DNA of 64,000 nt from Dorea_D sp963559605 (GCA_963559605.1 CAUWLL010000003.1:1-64000), one strand, 5' to 3'; positions 18,284-28,167 are shown, counted from the stretch's first letter. Made by a program: numbers and translations. The notes: generated by a model from the sequence alone, not told the origin.

Positions 18284-18907
18284 CTATTCCTCCAAAAAAT
18301 CAAACACATGCCCCTCCGGCGCGACCAAGAAGTGCATCAGCATATAGGCGCACATAATCGCCACATTTTCTTCCTCTAAAATCCGCCTTGCCTCTTTCCT
18401 GTCAGCAAGAACAATTTCAATCTCCTCCGTCTCCTCCTGTCCGTCCTTAGAAGGCATTCCAGTAGCGTATCCATACACGGTTCCACAGGATTCATCGGTC
18501 ATGCCGATAGTTGTAAAAAAAGGTTTTGTAAACATATCTTTCGCAGGCACCGGCGTAAAATCAAGTCCCGTTTCTTCTTTTAATTCACGCGCTCCCGCCG
18601 TTTTAAAGTCTTCTCCCTCGTCTACAAGCCCTGCGGGAAATTCATACACATAAGTATCTACCGGACACCGATACTGCCGGATTAAAACCAGCTTCTCCTG
18701 CCCGTCCGTCTCATCCTTATATACACTGTAGATAATAACGCCGTCTGCCTTGTTTTTTCTCGTCCGTATTTTCAAATCCTCTGTCTGTTTTGCTCTGGAC
18801 GCCACATAATACGTACTTTTCTTTCCCGTATCACTTTTCATATCCAGCTCGTACATATTCAAAAATCTATTTTCCGTTATCTGTCTGATCGTCTCGATTC
18901 TTCGCAT
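18284..18907 (-). CDS. NUDIX hydrolase, probably ADP-ribose pyrophosphatase type
   Basis: A 207-residue NUDIX enzyme. The Nudix box is complete: GLVDEGEDFKTAG followed by ARELKEETGLD, giving the Gx5Ex7REUxEExGU pattern. An N-terminal segment of about 45 residues and FPAGLVDEGE resemble ADP-ribose pyrophosphatases, but the substrate is inferred. The second of two overlapping ATG codons is chosen for better spacing to AGGAGG. Confidence 0.88.
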   Translation of the reverse strand: MRRIETIRQITENRFLNMYELDMKSDTGKKSTYYVASRAKQTEDLKIRTRKNKADGVIIYSVYKDETDGQEKLVLIRQYRCPVDTYVYEFPAGLVDEGEDFKTAGARELKEETGLDFTPVPAKDMFTKPFFTTIGMTDESCGTVYGYATGMPSKDGQEETEEIEIVLADRKEARRILEEENVAIMCAYMLMHFLVAPEGHVFDFLEE

Positions 18908-18934
18908 CATTGCCTCCTGTTTACCAATCTCTCC

Positions 18935-19723
18935 CTATCCTTTTAACAGTTTTCTTGGGTTTCTCGGCTGTATATTAATATTCACTCCTAATAAAAGTTT
19001 TGCCAGCCAAACGAAAAATACAAGTACAAGAATCGGAATGACACAGGAGGTTACCAACATAACGGCAAATGCTTCAATAAAATTATTGATCAAAGATTCT
19101 ATTTTTTTTAAAATACCAGACACTCCGTTTTTCATTTTAGAAAACAAGCCTTGGATTCCCTCTTCATCTTCGGCATTTTCTTCAATCTCTTCTGTTGTCT
19201 CTTTCGCAGACTCCAATGTATTTTCAATAGATGCACGATAAGTGTCCTCTATCATACCGGAAACTTTAATACTAAATGGAATTACCAAAACAATTGCCAA
19301 TCCAAATACTACCACCTTCTTAACGATACGATCTACAATCTCCCGTTTCCAAAATACATTTATAGAAAAGAGCACACATGCAATCGGAATAAGCCAGATA
19401 AAGGTCAAATATCCCGTAATTGTCAGCAAATATTTCTCCAGATACAGAGCGGCAATTACAATGATAAAGTAAGAGCTTAAATCCATCAGTTTCTCTGCTA
19501 TAGGATTCCCCACATCTCCGGGAATCAACGTAATTGCGGCAGATGCTGCCGTAGATGCCGCCGTCAGTTCCATCACCGTTATTTTTTTCTCATCCAGACT
19601 CTCAATATTTTTCTTATAAAAATCTGTAGAAGTTGCATATCTAGATATGACAAACAAAGATAACAGCGCAATAATGAGCGGAACCACAACCTTCAAAATA
19701 ATCTTTATATTTTCTTTTTTCAT
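18935..19723 (-). CDS. Multi-pass membrane protein, unknown function
   Basis: A 262-residue protein with about five hydrophobic segments (approximately 7-25, 82-104, 106-124, 137-157 and 218-246). Between the last two is a soluble acidic stretch (residues ~165-205) rich in Glu (ETTEEIEENAEDEE), likely helical. No family was recognised. It lies just upstream of the NUDIX gene on the same strand, 25 bp away, so the two may be co-transcribed. Confidence 0.75.
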   Translation of the reverse strand: MKKENIKIILKVVVPLIIALLSLFVISRYATSTDFYKKNIESLDEKKITVMELTAASTAASAAITLIPGDVGNPIAEKLMDLSSYFIIVIAALYLEKYLLTITGYLTFIWLIPIACVLFSINVFWKREIVDRIVKKVVVFGLAIVLVIPFSIKVSGMIEDTYRASIENTLESAKETTEEIEENAEDEEGIQGLFSKMKNGVSGILKKIESLINNFIEAFAVMLVTSCVIPILVLVFFVWLAKLLLGVNINIQPRNPRKLLKG

Positions 19724-19752
19724 TTGTACCTACCTCTCTTTTGCATTTCTTC

Positions 19753-20034
19753 TTATAAGTTTCCAGATATATTTCCATAATTATACAAAACGAACACCAG
19801 CACCTGTACAATAAAAATCATCGGAAATCCGACTGTAAATTTATTCTTCCTTATCTTGTGCCGGAATACACGCATAGCCAGCATTCCCCCTGCCGCTCCT
19901 CCGAAGGCCGCAAGAACGAATAGCATTCTTTCACTGACGCGGAACTTTCCGACACACGCTTTGTATTTATCCCAGCCGAACACCAGAAATGTAACGATAT
20001 TTATGACTCCCCAATACAGCATACCTAGTCGCAA
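19753..20034 (-). CDS. DUF1294 family small membrane protein
   Basis: A 93-residue protein with three hydrophobic helices and the DUF1294 hallmarks FGWDKYKA, RVSERMLF and GGMLAMRVFRHKIRKNKF. The function is unknown. The frame opens with TTG at 20034, 9 nt after AGGAGA; an ATG four codons later is the alternative. It overlaps the 3' end of the kinase gene by 10 bp, so translation is probably coupled within the ECF operon. Confidence 0.8.
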   Translation of the reverse strand: MRLGMLYWGVINIVTFLVFGWDKYKACVGKFRVSERMLFVLAAFGGAAGGMLAMRVFRHKIRKNKFTVGFPMIFIVQVLVFVLYNYGNISGNL

Positions 20035-20618
20035 ATTTCTCTTTCTCCTAACTTAAATTCACAATTTTCTTTCACATCGAAAGCCGCAAAGTAACGTTCC
20101 TCCATAGGAATCCATCGTTCTATAAACTGCTGCAGCTGCTCTTTCCCATTGCGCTTTTGGATCCTGCGAATCTGTTCTTCTTTTGCCACATCCAAAAACA
20201 CCGTCATATCCCAGTAAGGAAAAAACTCCGACTGACAGCAATATGCGCCCTCCACGATTAGAAAATCCTTCTGCTTTACCTCTGCCACTCCATGAAAATC
20301 CATCCTATGACAATCAAAAATCCGATAGGTAAAGTCACTGCCTCTCTGAAGAGGCAGTATGACTTCTTCCCGAAACCTCTCATAATCTACATTGCCTCCG
20401 GGCTTTCCCATTCGCTCTTTCGTTCTTTGTTCCGGACGCAGGAAAAAATGATCCATATGAATGACACTGCATCCAAGTTTTTCTGCCAGCTGTCCCGCAA
20501 GGGTTGTCTTTCCCGCGGCACACCTGCCTTCAATAGCAATCACATACGGTCTGTCCCTTTTTTCTGTAGCTTCCTGCTTAATATTATTTAAAATCTCTGA
20601 TAAAACGCCTGTCTCCAT
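20025..20618 (-). CDS. Uridine-kinase-like P-loop kinase
   Basis: A 197-residue P-loop kinase. Walker A is GRCAAGKTT at about residue 33, followed by HMDHFFLRPEQRT, a layout typical of uridine kinase and related small-molecule kinases. The substrate is uncertain. The ATG at 20618 directly follows AAGGAGAAAG; the longer upstream frame overlaps the ECF gene and is rejected. It lies 8 bp after the ECF S component, so the kinase may phosphorylate what the transporter brings in. Confidence 0.82.
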   Translation of the reverse strand: METGVLSEILNNIKQEATEKRDRPYVIAIEGRCAAGKTTLAGQLAEKLGCSVIHMDHFFLRPEQRTKERMGKPGGNVDYERFREEVILPLQRGSDFTYRIFDCHRMDFHGVAEVKQKDFLIVEGAYCCQSEFFPYWDMTVFLDVAKEEQIRRIQKRNGKEQLQQFIERWIPMEERYFAAFDVKENCEFKLGEREICD

Positions 20619-20626
20619 CTTTCTCC

Positions 20627-21190
20627 TTAAAAACCTGTCGCTTCTTCTTTCACATGTCTTTGGAATTTCACAAGTCCTGTTCTGTGAAGTAAAACCATAA
20701 TCAACGGAATAAATATAAGCTGTAAAATAATCCCCGGGACTGCCTGTAAAAGTGCGCCGGATAAAAACATCTGCCAGGTAAATCCATTTCCTCCAATACC
20801 AAGCAGCACGATCTGAACTGCTCCCCACACAAGCCGTCCGCCAATCATTGCTATGATCAAAGAACGATACAGGGAAATGATACACTGCCATTTGGAAGAA
20901 TTGTACAAATATCCTGCAAGCAGTCCGTATGCCGCAAGCTCAAAAGCCATTGCGATCGCCGCCGGATACATTATAGGCATTCCAAAGACAAAGGAACGCA
21001 AAATCGGCAGGACAAATCCAACAGCCGCCCCATAAGGCGCTCCACAAATAAGACCACATAAAAATACCGGCAAATGCATAGGCAACAGCATATTTCCAAT
21101 CTGCGGAACCTGTCCTGTCAAAAATGGCAGCACCATTCCCACTGCCAGAAACATTGCCGATAACGTTAAATTCCAAGTTGTTTTCTTCAT
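20627..21190 (-). CDS. ECF transporter S component
   Basis: A 187-residue substrate-binding membrane subunit of an energy-coupling factor transporter, with six hydrophobic segments and the hallmarks SAMFLAVGMVLP and LPMHLPVFLCGLICG. S components bind a vitamin or similar nutrient and use shared EcfA/T modules encoded elsewhere; the ligand is not evident. The second ATG of an ATGATG pair is spaced 5 nt from GGAGG. The first gene of a three-gene set with a kinase and DUF1294. Confidence 0.85.
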   Translation of the reverse strand: MKKTTWNLTLSAMFLAVGMVLPFLTGQVPQIGNMLLPMHLPVFLCGLICGAPYGAAVGFVLPILRSFVFGMPIMYPAAIAMAFELAAYGLLAGYLYNSSKWQCIISLYRSLIIAMIGGRLVWGAVQIVLLGIGGNGFTWQMFLSGALLQAVPGIILQLIFIPLIMVLLHRTGLVKFQRHVKEEATGF

Positions 21191-21191
21191 C

Positions 21192-21335
21192 ATATCCTCC
21201 ATATTTCAATCGTATTTTGATTACTTCTCCATCTTTTATTTCCTACGTTTTTCGTATCTGGTCCCCATAGCTTGTAGATGACTTCTACCACTGTATGTCC
21301 ATAAGCTACATAATGTAATTTGTTTTTGTACTATC
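21192..21335 (-). pseudogene. 3' remnant of an unidentified gene before the ECF S component
   Basis: Reading the minus strand, about 48 codons without a start run from a TAG near 21336 to a TGA overlapping the ECF start. The peptide is Trp-rich and protein-like (contains YGHTVVEVIYKLWGP and a final TIEIWRI). An overlapping stop/start is typical of an operon. It looks like the tail of a gene whose 5' part was lost at the island boundary. The same stretch holds a 9-bp inverted pair (21294-21302 with 21348-21356), so a structured leader is an alternative. Confidence 0.4.
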
Positions 21336-21377
21336 TAAAAAAATGCAATGGACATAACTCCGTCATCTGTTGTTCTC

Positions 21378-24300
21378 TCAATTACTTATATTAGAATTAA
21401 ATGTTCTAATTATATCATAAGTATTATTTACCACATCGCTTTTCAAGTCCAGATACAATTTCCGGTCTCCGATAATATAAAATTCCTCTTTTGCACGCGT
21501 TGCAGCCACATTCATAATATTCGGATTTTCTGTTCCCATAGCCCAATTAGCTGCCCCTCTGCTCCTCGAATCAGCTCCTAAAACTAAAAATACGATTTTA
21601 GCCTCTTTTCCCTGAAATGTATGTACTGTTCCTACATTCGTCGGTCTTCCATATTCATCATAACGCGTAAATCCTATTTTTTTTAATTCTTGGGAGAGTT
21701 GATATGCAACATTTTTAAAAGGCGATATTACATAAATAATATCCTTCTTTTCTCTATCAATGACATCTGGATTTTTGGAAATCATTTCCTGAATCTTTTC
21801 TCTTAAAAATCTTCCTTGTTCTGCAACATACTTATCCGTCGCATCGCCGGTTATATCAAACCACGCAGAAGCGCCCTTTTCTTTCACTCCCTGAACCATA
21901 TTACCGCCATAAGAAATCCTATTTGCAATATCGAACATTGGATATTTACATCGTCTATGTACCCATAAAGGAATTCCTATCCACTCTTCTTTATCGGCGT
22001 CTTTATAAAAGCCATACCGGCTGATCTCATCAACCAAAGTTTGCGTAGATGAATTTTCTGATAAATACTTTTGAGATACGCTGTAATGTTTTCCTAACAT
22101 GCCGAGAATACCGGCATCCAATGTAAGCACTGGTTTGATTTGGGAGGGATCACCCACTACCATAGCATATTTGCTCCTGAATATTGCTCCTACACTCGCT
22201 TGTGGAAGCGCCTGTCCCGCTTCATCTACGAATAAATGACCTATCGATTCTTTCCCCAGATTTGCACACATTCTTGAAAAGCTTGCAAATGTAGAGCTTA
22301 TCACCGGAATCACCATATTCATCCAATTCCAAGCCTCTGAAATCACAATTTTATGTTCCAGATGGCTGTATTGTTTACTCCAGATCAAATATGCTGCCTT
22401 TATATTTTTCTTATTCTCATATAAAAATTGTTTTCTTACCCGCAAAGCTGTAATAAATAATCGTGATTGCATTCTTCGATATTCCGTGTCAAACCATGGA
22501 TTACTTAACTGCAATGTCTCATAGTCTACTGTAAAATCAAGTTTTTTAACAGAAATATCCGCAACACACTTCTTAAGACCGGCAGCTTCATTCTCCAACC
22601 GATGGATCTCAATCATTTCTTTCTTCTTCCACTGCTCAAAGGCATCTTGATTTTGTTTTAATTCTGCTTTATGGCGGAATACGTCACTCTGCAATTTTTT
22701 TAATTGTCTCTCCGCCTCAAAAATTTTCGATTTTATTCCCTGCTCTTCAATAATTACTTGTTGAAGCTGTTCCGAATAGATTCTATTTTTTTCTCGGAAT
22801 TCATTTTTCCTCTTTCTAGTAGAAAAAAATCCCGGTTTTTGTAATTTTAAAGCCTCAATGCACTGATGAATGCTCTCCTTATCAGCCTGTACCTTGCATA
22901 GTAACAAATCGGAATCTTGTAATATGTTTTCTAAATCATCTGTCTCATGTTGAATATTTTCTATGTTCTCCTCTATCTTTAATTTACTTTCCGACAGCCC
23001 CTTTTGTCTTGCAGCCTCTTCCATATTATAGTTATTACGCTTTTCATCTGTCATTTTTATCAACTGATCCAGTAGATTTATTCTCTCACAGATACCTTGC
23101 CTTTCGCGTCTATAGGCAACAATCTCTTTATATTGTTTTTTAAATTCTTGATAAATTCCTTCATTAGAGATGTATTCCTCTTCAAAATATTTAACAACAT
23201 GTTTTAACACTGTAACAATGTAATCCATGTTGTCTTTTCTGCCTCCTTCCAGTGAGAAAAGTCCCCAAAACTGATCGTTCTCTTCACGTTCTTCACTGAT
23301 CAGCTTTTCAGAGTAAGCTCCATTTTCGTCTGTAACCCATTTCGCTTTGACAATCGAATTTGCAATGCCCCTAAAATAGTCTGCCGCAATAATATCCTCG
23401 GCAAATTCCTTATCTATTCCAGAAGTAAGAGGCAATTCGTTCACAATATTCTGAACCGCTCCATTATTGGAACTTGCTACTACAATTCCTTTCTCTGCTA
23501 TAATCTCCGGCAAAATTCCTATTGACGCATTTTCCCAATATTTTGTTTTTTCCGATCCTTTTATAAATTTCTCAGACAAAGCCGTCATCTCATATGCCTG
23601 TTCCACAAAAAGCTCTGCAAAAATATCCTTTAACAGAGTTGTCTTACCCGTACCCGGCGGTCCATTCACACTTTTCATCCGTTCGTTGTCATATCCAATT
23701 GCCAGATTAACCGCCACTTGCTGCATAAATGCGAGTGCATATTCAGGATTACTTGGAAACCTTGCAATCGGATAATTTTGCGGCTGCAAAATTTCATCAA
23801 ATATCTTAGCATTCCCTTTACCTAATCTCAATCTGCTGTCCAGTTCAATGCGCTTTTTGATCTTTCCCAAAACATAGGAGTCCAGCATATCATATGATAT
23901 TTTCTTTGCTTTCTCCAAGTCTCCTACAAAAAAAGAATGTAAATTTGTAGCGTCTGTTTCCAGATTCAGCACAGCCTTCATTCTGCAATCCTTGATTGCA
24001 ATCTTATTTTTCTGCAAAATAGATGTTATAGCTCCATTAAAATGAGCTTCATAATCATCTGCATCATCTTCAAACATTTCCTCAAATTTCTTTTTAAATT
24101 CAGCTTCAAATTCTGAAAATTCAACTTTTTTCGGTATTTTCTTGTATTTTCTAATATAATAGCTTTCCGTTAAAAAAGTCATTTCTCTTTTTATCTTTAG
24201 TTTTTTGTCAAAACACAATGCAACTGAAAATTTATAATTATAAGTAATCTCTTCTTCCACTGGCGTTAAATGATATTTTGTTCTCAAAAAATCAACAACT

Positions 24301-24515
24301 TCCTTAAATGAGAAAATATCAAAGTATAGAACAATGCCGCCTTTCTGATAATCTTTCATTTTTTTCTTTTGCATTTCACATTGAAACAAGTCATAATAAT
24401 TTTCATTCTGAAGTTCGCCAAACGTTTTCAATGTTTTATCTTTTAAATTGATGTCCCCCTCAGACAAGTGTTCCACCATAATCCATGCATCTAATATATT
24501 ATCTTTTTGACTCAT
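21378..24515 (-). CDS. Large superfamily 1 (DNA2/NAM7-like) helicase
   Basis: A 1045-residue helicase. The first ~270 residues (ILDAWIMVEHLSEGDI near the start) form an unassigned N-terminal domain. Walker A NGPPGTGKTTLL is at about residue 285; ASSNNGAVQNIV follows. Residues ~430-690 are a long coiled-coil insert. LFVDEAGQALPQA (about 762) and VVGDPSQIKPV are motifs II and III; GTVHTFQGKEA and VAATRAKEEFYIIGD are motifs V and VI. It begins 66 bp after the serine recombinase on the same strand, so it is likely cargo of that element. An antiviral role is possible but inferred. Confidence 0.85.
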   Translation of the reverse strand: MSQKDNILDAWIMVEHLSEGDINLKDKTLKTFGELQNENYYDLFQCEMQKKKMKDYQKGGIVLYFDIFSFKEVVDFLRTKYHLTPVEEEITYNYKFSVALCFDKKLKIKREMTFLTESYYIRKYKKIPKKVEFSEFEAEFKKKFEEMFEDDADDYEAHFNGAITSILQKNKIAIKDCRMKAVLNLETDATNLHSFFVGDLEKAKKISYDMLDSYVLGKIKKRIELDSRLRLGKGNAKIFDEILQPQNYPIARFPSNPEYALAFMQQVAVNLAIGYDNERMKSVNGPPGTGKTTLLKDIFAELFVEQAYEMTALSEKFIKGSEKTKYWENASIGILPEIIAEKGIVVASSNNGAVQNIVNELPLTSGIDKEFAEDIIAADYFRGIANSIVKAKWVTDENGAYSEKLISEEREENDQFWGLFSLEGGRKDNMDYIVTVLKHVVKYFEEEYISNEGIYQEFKKQYKEIVAYRRERQGICERINLLDQLIKMTDEKRNNYNMEEAARQKGLSESKLKIEENIENIQHETDDLENILQDSDLLLCKVQADKESIHQCIEALKLQKPGFFSTRKRKNEFREKNRIYSEQLQQVIIEEQGIKSKIFEAERQLKKLQSDVFRHKAELKQNQDAFEQWKKKEMIEIHRLENEAAGLKKCVADISVKKLDFTVDYETLQLSNPWFDTEYRRMQSRLFITALRVRKQFLYENKKNIKAAYLIWSKQYSHLEHKIVISEAWNWMNMVIPVISSTFASFSRMCANLGKESIGHLFVDEAGQALPQASVGAIFRSKYAMVVGDPSQIKPVLTLDAGILGMLGKHYSVSQKYLSENSSTQTLVDEISRYGFYKDADKEEWIGIPLWVHRRCKYPMFDIANRISYGGNMVQGVKEKGASAWFDITGDATDKYVAEQGRFLREKIQEMISKNPDVIDREKKDIIYVISPFKNVAYQLSQELKKIGFTRYDEYGRPTNVGTVHTFQGKEAKIVFLVLGADSRSRGAANWAMGTENPNIMNVAATRAKEEFYIIGDRKLYLDLKSDVVNNTYDIIRTFNSNISN

Positions 24516-24581
24516 CTCCTTTACTGCCTCCCCTCAACGCAATTTCTATACTCTGCTTTTCACAAAACTGTAAGACCTTTT

Positions 24582-26257
24582 TCAATCTCCCTTCTGAAGA
24601 AGAGCAAGCGTCTCAACTGTATTTTCCAAATTCGGAAAAAATGTATTCGCCTCGTTCCCCTGATAATACACAGGGAAACGAAACTGTATGCTTTTTAATA
24701 TCTGCCCATTTTCAAGCGGCTCGGGATATATTTCAATCCTTTTGATAAAACTATGGAAAAATTCTTTTTTCTCTGTTTCCGTAAACTTATCATACATTAT
24801 ATCAAACAGTTCAAGAAATTCATATACCCGTTCCTGAGAAATCTGTTCTTCACGAATCCCTGAATCTGCATTTGTACCGTTTCAAGAGAGGCGCTTGCTT
24901 CTGCAATTTCATCGTACAATGATTCTATTCTGTTTTGCATATCATTATATTTTTCTTCATAATGCTTATCAGTATCATCCAAGCGGTCAATCTGATTCCC
25001 AAGCCTTTCCTTCGTCGCTGTCAGTTGTCTTATATTTTCTTTCAAAGAATTCTCCTCTGTTTGATAGGCTTCCAAATCTACGCTTGATTCCAGTTTCTTT
25101 TTTATTGCCGTATCAAACTGCGAATTTTGTACGATGTGTCTGATAACCTCTACCACGGCGTTATTGACTTTATCTTGATGAATCTGTTTTTTATAACTGC
25201 ATTTATGTCCGTCATATTCCAATCGGTGCTTGCAGGCATAATACCAGTAATCTCTGTAAAAACTACCATCTTTTTTTCGTTTTCGATTAACGCTTCCGTA
25301 CAAAGCCGCTCCACATTCCGGACAACGTAAAATACCCGACAATAAATGCTGATGATCCACACTATAAATTTTCTCGCTTTTCACACCTGTCTTTTTTCTT
25401 TTCTCCTGTGCCAGCAACCAATCTTCCTCCGCAATAATCGCTTCATGAATGCCCTCATAAACCGAATATTCCGCTTGCTTTACCACATGAAACTGATTAC
25501 GACTTCCCTGTATCTTTTCCGTCTTTCGCCTGCCAAAAGCAATTTTCCCGCAGTAAATGGGATTGTCCAATACAAGTTTTACAAAATGTGCGGTAAATGC
25601 GTCCAACGTTCCGTTTTGTCGCTTCTTTTTTACATATCCCTGTCGGTTTAGGTATTTTGCAACCGTAGCCGCACCCATCGTGGTATGAATGAATTTATCA
25701 TATATAACACGAATAATTTCTGCTTCATCTTCGGCAATTTTTAATTCGCCGTCCACCAATTTATATCCATAAGGAGCAAACCCGCCGTTCCATTTTTCCT
25801 CACGAGCCTTCTGTTTTCTTCCTTCCATTGTTTGAACCAAAATATTTTCTCTTTCAATCTCGGCTACTGCGGATAAAACGGAAATCATCAATTTTCCACT
25901 ATCCTTGGAACTGTCAATCCCGTCCTCGACACAAATTAAATTCACACCATAGTCCTGCATCTGTTGTAAAGAATTTAATACATCCGCTGCATTTCTTCCG
26001 AAATGTGAAAGTTTGAATACCAATACAAACTCAATATCATCCTTACACTCAACAATGTCACTCAACATTTCCTGAAGCTGCGGTCGCCCTTCTATACTCT
26101 TACCCGACCTTCCTTCATCAGAGTATTCTCCGGCGATTGTGAACTCCTGAAACTCTGCATATTTTCTAAGTTTCTCTCTTTGTGCGTCAAGGCTGAAGCC
26201 GTCCACCTGCATTGATGTTGATACACGGGTATAAATATAACAATTTTTCTTTTTCAC
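24582..26257 (-). pseudogene. Large serine recombinase, frameshifted near its C-terminus
   Basis: A GTG start at 26257, 7 nt after AAGGAG, opens a recombinase with the catalytic serine in YTRVSTSMQ (Ser13), the EYSDEGRSGKSIEGRP segment, a recombinase domain (NPIYCGKI) and a zinc-ribbon (CPECGAALYG and later CKH). The frame terminates early at 24797, but the expected ending, from IREEQISQER through MYDKFTETEKKEFF to LALLQKGD, is intact in another frame to 24582. A single missing base in the C-run at 24858-24860 (CAGGGATTC instead of CAGGGGATTC on the coding strand) explains this. It interrupts hsdS. Confidence 0.85.
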
Positions 26258-26329
26258 GAAACCACTCCTTCTTACTGTAATGCAACTATATTTTAATCTT
26301 TTTTCTTTTCCAAAACCAGTGTGCTGACG

Positions 26330-27160
26330 GAAAGAGGCATTATAGTTGTCCCCCTCCTTAGTCACAAGAAATTCGCGGTAATAACGCTCTGTTTTGGGTG
26401 TTATACCATCTTCAACAGTGAGACTAACTAAAGGTGTGTCTGGGCTATTTGATGTCTTTATAGTTTGTTCGGTGAAAAAATCGCCAAAAGATGATGCCTC
26501 CCATTTTGGATAATGGGTTTTGTCATTTCCTTTTCCGCCAGAGAATGCTCGTTGAATGACACCTCTTTTATACTTCTTGAGGTTATCTACGAGGGACTGC
26601 TGCGCCTCGATGCGACGCTCCAAAGCGATAAGGAAGTCGGCAATCTTTCTTTGCTCATCAGTTTTTTCCGGCAGAAAGTGTTTTGTGTCGAAGAACTCTT
26701 CGGTAGGTACATTCAGCAAGCCATGATTTCTTGCACCTTCGGCAGAGATCATGTATATTTCCCGATACCATTTCAGAGAATCGAAATAAGCCTTGATGAA
26801 GTCGCTTTTATGCCTTTTGAGTGCAAAACAGATGTAAAGTGTCGATAAAGCCCCCATCGGGTAACGATCCAACCGCTTGATTGAGCCAAAGTCATATCCC
26901 ACAGAATAGCTCTTGTTGTAAGCAAACTCTCCATTTTTGAGCAGATAGTAGCCACTCATATCCTTGCTGGCAACCGTTTTATTGAAGTAGCTTACCTGAT
27001 CTACAAGACCGTCTTTAGAAGAAATAGTCAGAGGAAGATCGGTTTCGTTTCTGCTGTTTTTTCGTGTCACACGAGCTGCGAAGTCGGATAACTTCTCAGC
27101 CTTCCACGGCTCGTCAAAGCCCGGAAAGCGAAGTTTCGGACGCTTTTCGAGACCGTTACT
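26330..27160 (-). pseudogene. Type I restriction specificity subunit (hsdS) remnant
   Basis: The minus strand encodes SNGLEKRPKLRFPGFDEPW, a usual HsdS beginning, but an in-frame TAA and no start codon precede it. A first target-recognition domain (MSGYYLLKNGEFAYNKSY to FFDTKHFLP) and the central helix EQRKIADFLIALERRIEAQQ follow. A second recognition domain stops after VTKEGDNY at about 26340, where the serine recombinase element begins. A missing start codon is typical of a silent hsdS cassette, and the neighbouring tyrosine recombinase supports a formerly invertible locus. hsdM and hsdR are absent. Confidence 0.8.
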
Positions 27161-27219
27161 TGAGGTTTATAATGCTCTGATTTTCCCTCCATCAGATAAT
27201 ATACGTGGAGGTGGTCAAT

Positions 27220-28167
27220 ATGACTAAAAATACACAATTCAAGACGCTGTTGAATACTTGGTTAAATCAAAAGAAACCGATGATCACACCGTCAACCTAT
27301 GCCAGTTTTTCGCTGATAGCCGAAAATCATTTGATACCGCACTTCGGCAAACGAAAGATTGGAAACATCAATGAACCGAATATTCAGAGTTACATATCTT
27401 ATCTTTACGAATCCGGTCGGCTGGACAAAACCGGTGGACTTACTGTAAAGACTATACGAGATGTGATTCTCGTGCTACGGCTTGCAATGGAATATGCCTA
27501 CAAAGAAAGGGCGATACCACTGCTCAACTGGGATTTAATAGAGTACCCAAAAGAACTTGGTATCAAAAAGGTGGTATCTTTATCCAAGGATCAAGAACAA
27601 GCTTTAATTCAGTGTATCTATATGAACCTGAACAGGAAGACTGCCGGCATACTTATTGCGCTGTTTACTGGTGTGCGGATTGGGGAACTCTGCGGCTTGC
27701 AAATGAAGGACATCTCTCTTGCTGATAAAACTATTAGTATTAACAAGACAGTCCAACGGATTTACGACAAAAAGAAAGGTGCGTCCTATCTACACATAGG
27801 ACCGCCTAAAACAAAAACATCAGCTCGGACAATCCCCGTTCCGTCGCTGCTCATGAATATCATTAAGAAGTTTTACACGGAAAATCCCAACCATTACTTC
27901 TTGACAGGAAAGACAAAACCGACAGAGCCTCGCACTTACCGTCAATTCTTCTCTCGCTTTCTAAAGCGAAACAGTCTGGAAAAAGTAAAGTTCCACGAAA
28001 TCCGCCATACCTTTGCGGTGAGGGCAATCGAGATACCTGAATTTGATATTAAATCTCTTTCAGAAATCTTAGGACATAAAAATGTGTCCTTTACGCTGAA
28101 TGTTTATGGCAGCGCAAATCTACAGCAAAAGGTAAAATGTATGAATCTTCTAAATGATTTATTATAA
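27220..28167 (+). CDS. Tyrosine recombinase of the hsdS-shuffling type
   Basis: A 315-residue tyrosine recombinase. An N-terminal SAM-like DNA-binding domain (residues ~1-110) precedes the catalytic domain with the Arg in FTGVRIGEL, HEIRHTFA (His and second Arg), LGHKNVSFTLNVYG (last His and nucleophile Tyr). The ATG at 27220 is 8 nt after GGAGG; a GTG at 27205 is inside the site. It is divergent from the hsdS remnant across 59 bp, as in phase-variable type I loci where the enzyme inverts hsdS segments. A general integrase function remains possible. Confidence 0.88.
   Translation: MTKNTQFKTLLNTWLNQKKPMITPSTYASFSLIAENHLIPHFGKRKIGNINEPNIQSYISYLYESGRLDKTGGLTVKTIRDVILVLRLAMEYAYKERAIPLLNWDLIEYPKELGIKKVVSLSKDQEQALIQCIYMNLNRKTAGILIALFTGVRIGELCGLQMKDISLADKTISINKTVQRIYDKKKGASYLHIGPPKTKTSARTIPVPSLLMNIIKKFYTENPNHYFLTGKTKPTEPRTYRQFFSRFLKRNSLEKVKFHEIRHTFAVRAIEIPEFDIKSLSEILGHKNVSFTLNVYGSANLQQKVKCMNLLNDLL

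Noticed and set aside
20619..20891. Upstream extension of the kinase frame
   Set aside because: It overlaps the ECF S component in another frame; a strong ribosome binding site sits before the ATG at 20618.
24797..27070. One continuous 757-codon frame that looks like an HsdS-recombinase fusion protein
   Set aside because: An AAGGAG site and GTG at 26257 start the recombinase independently; HsdS sequence stops abruptly in its second recognition domain. The read-through is chance.
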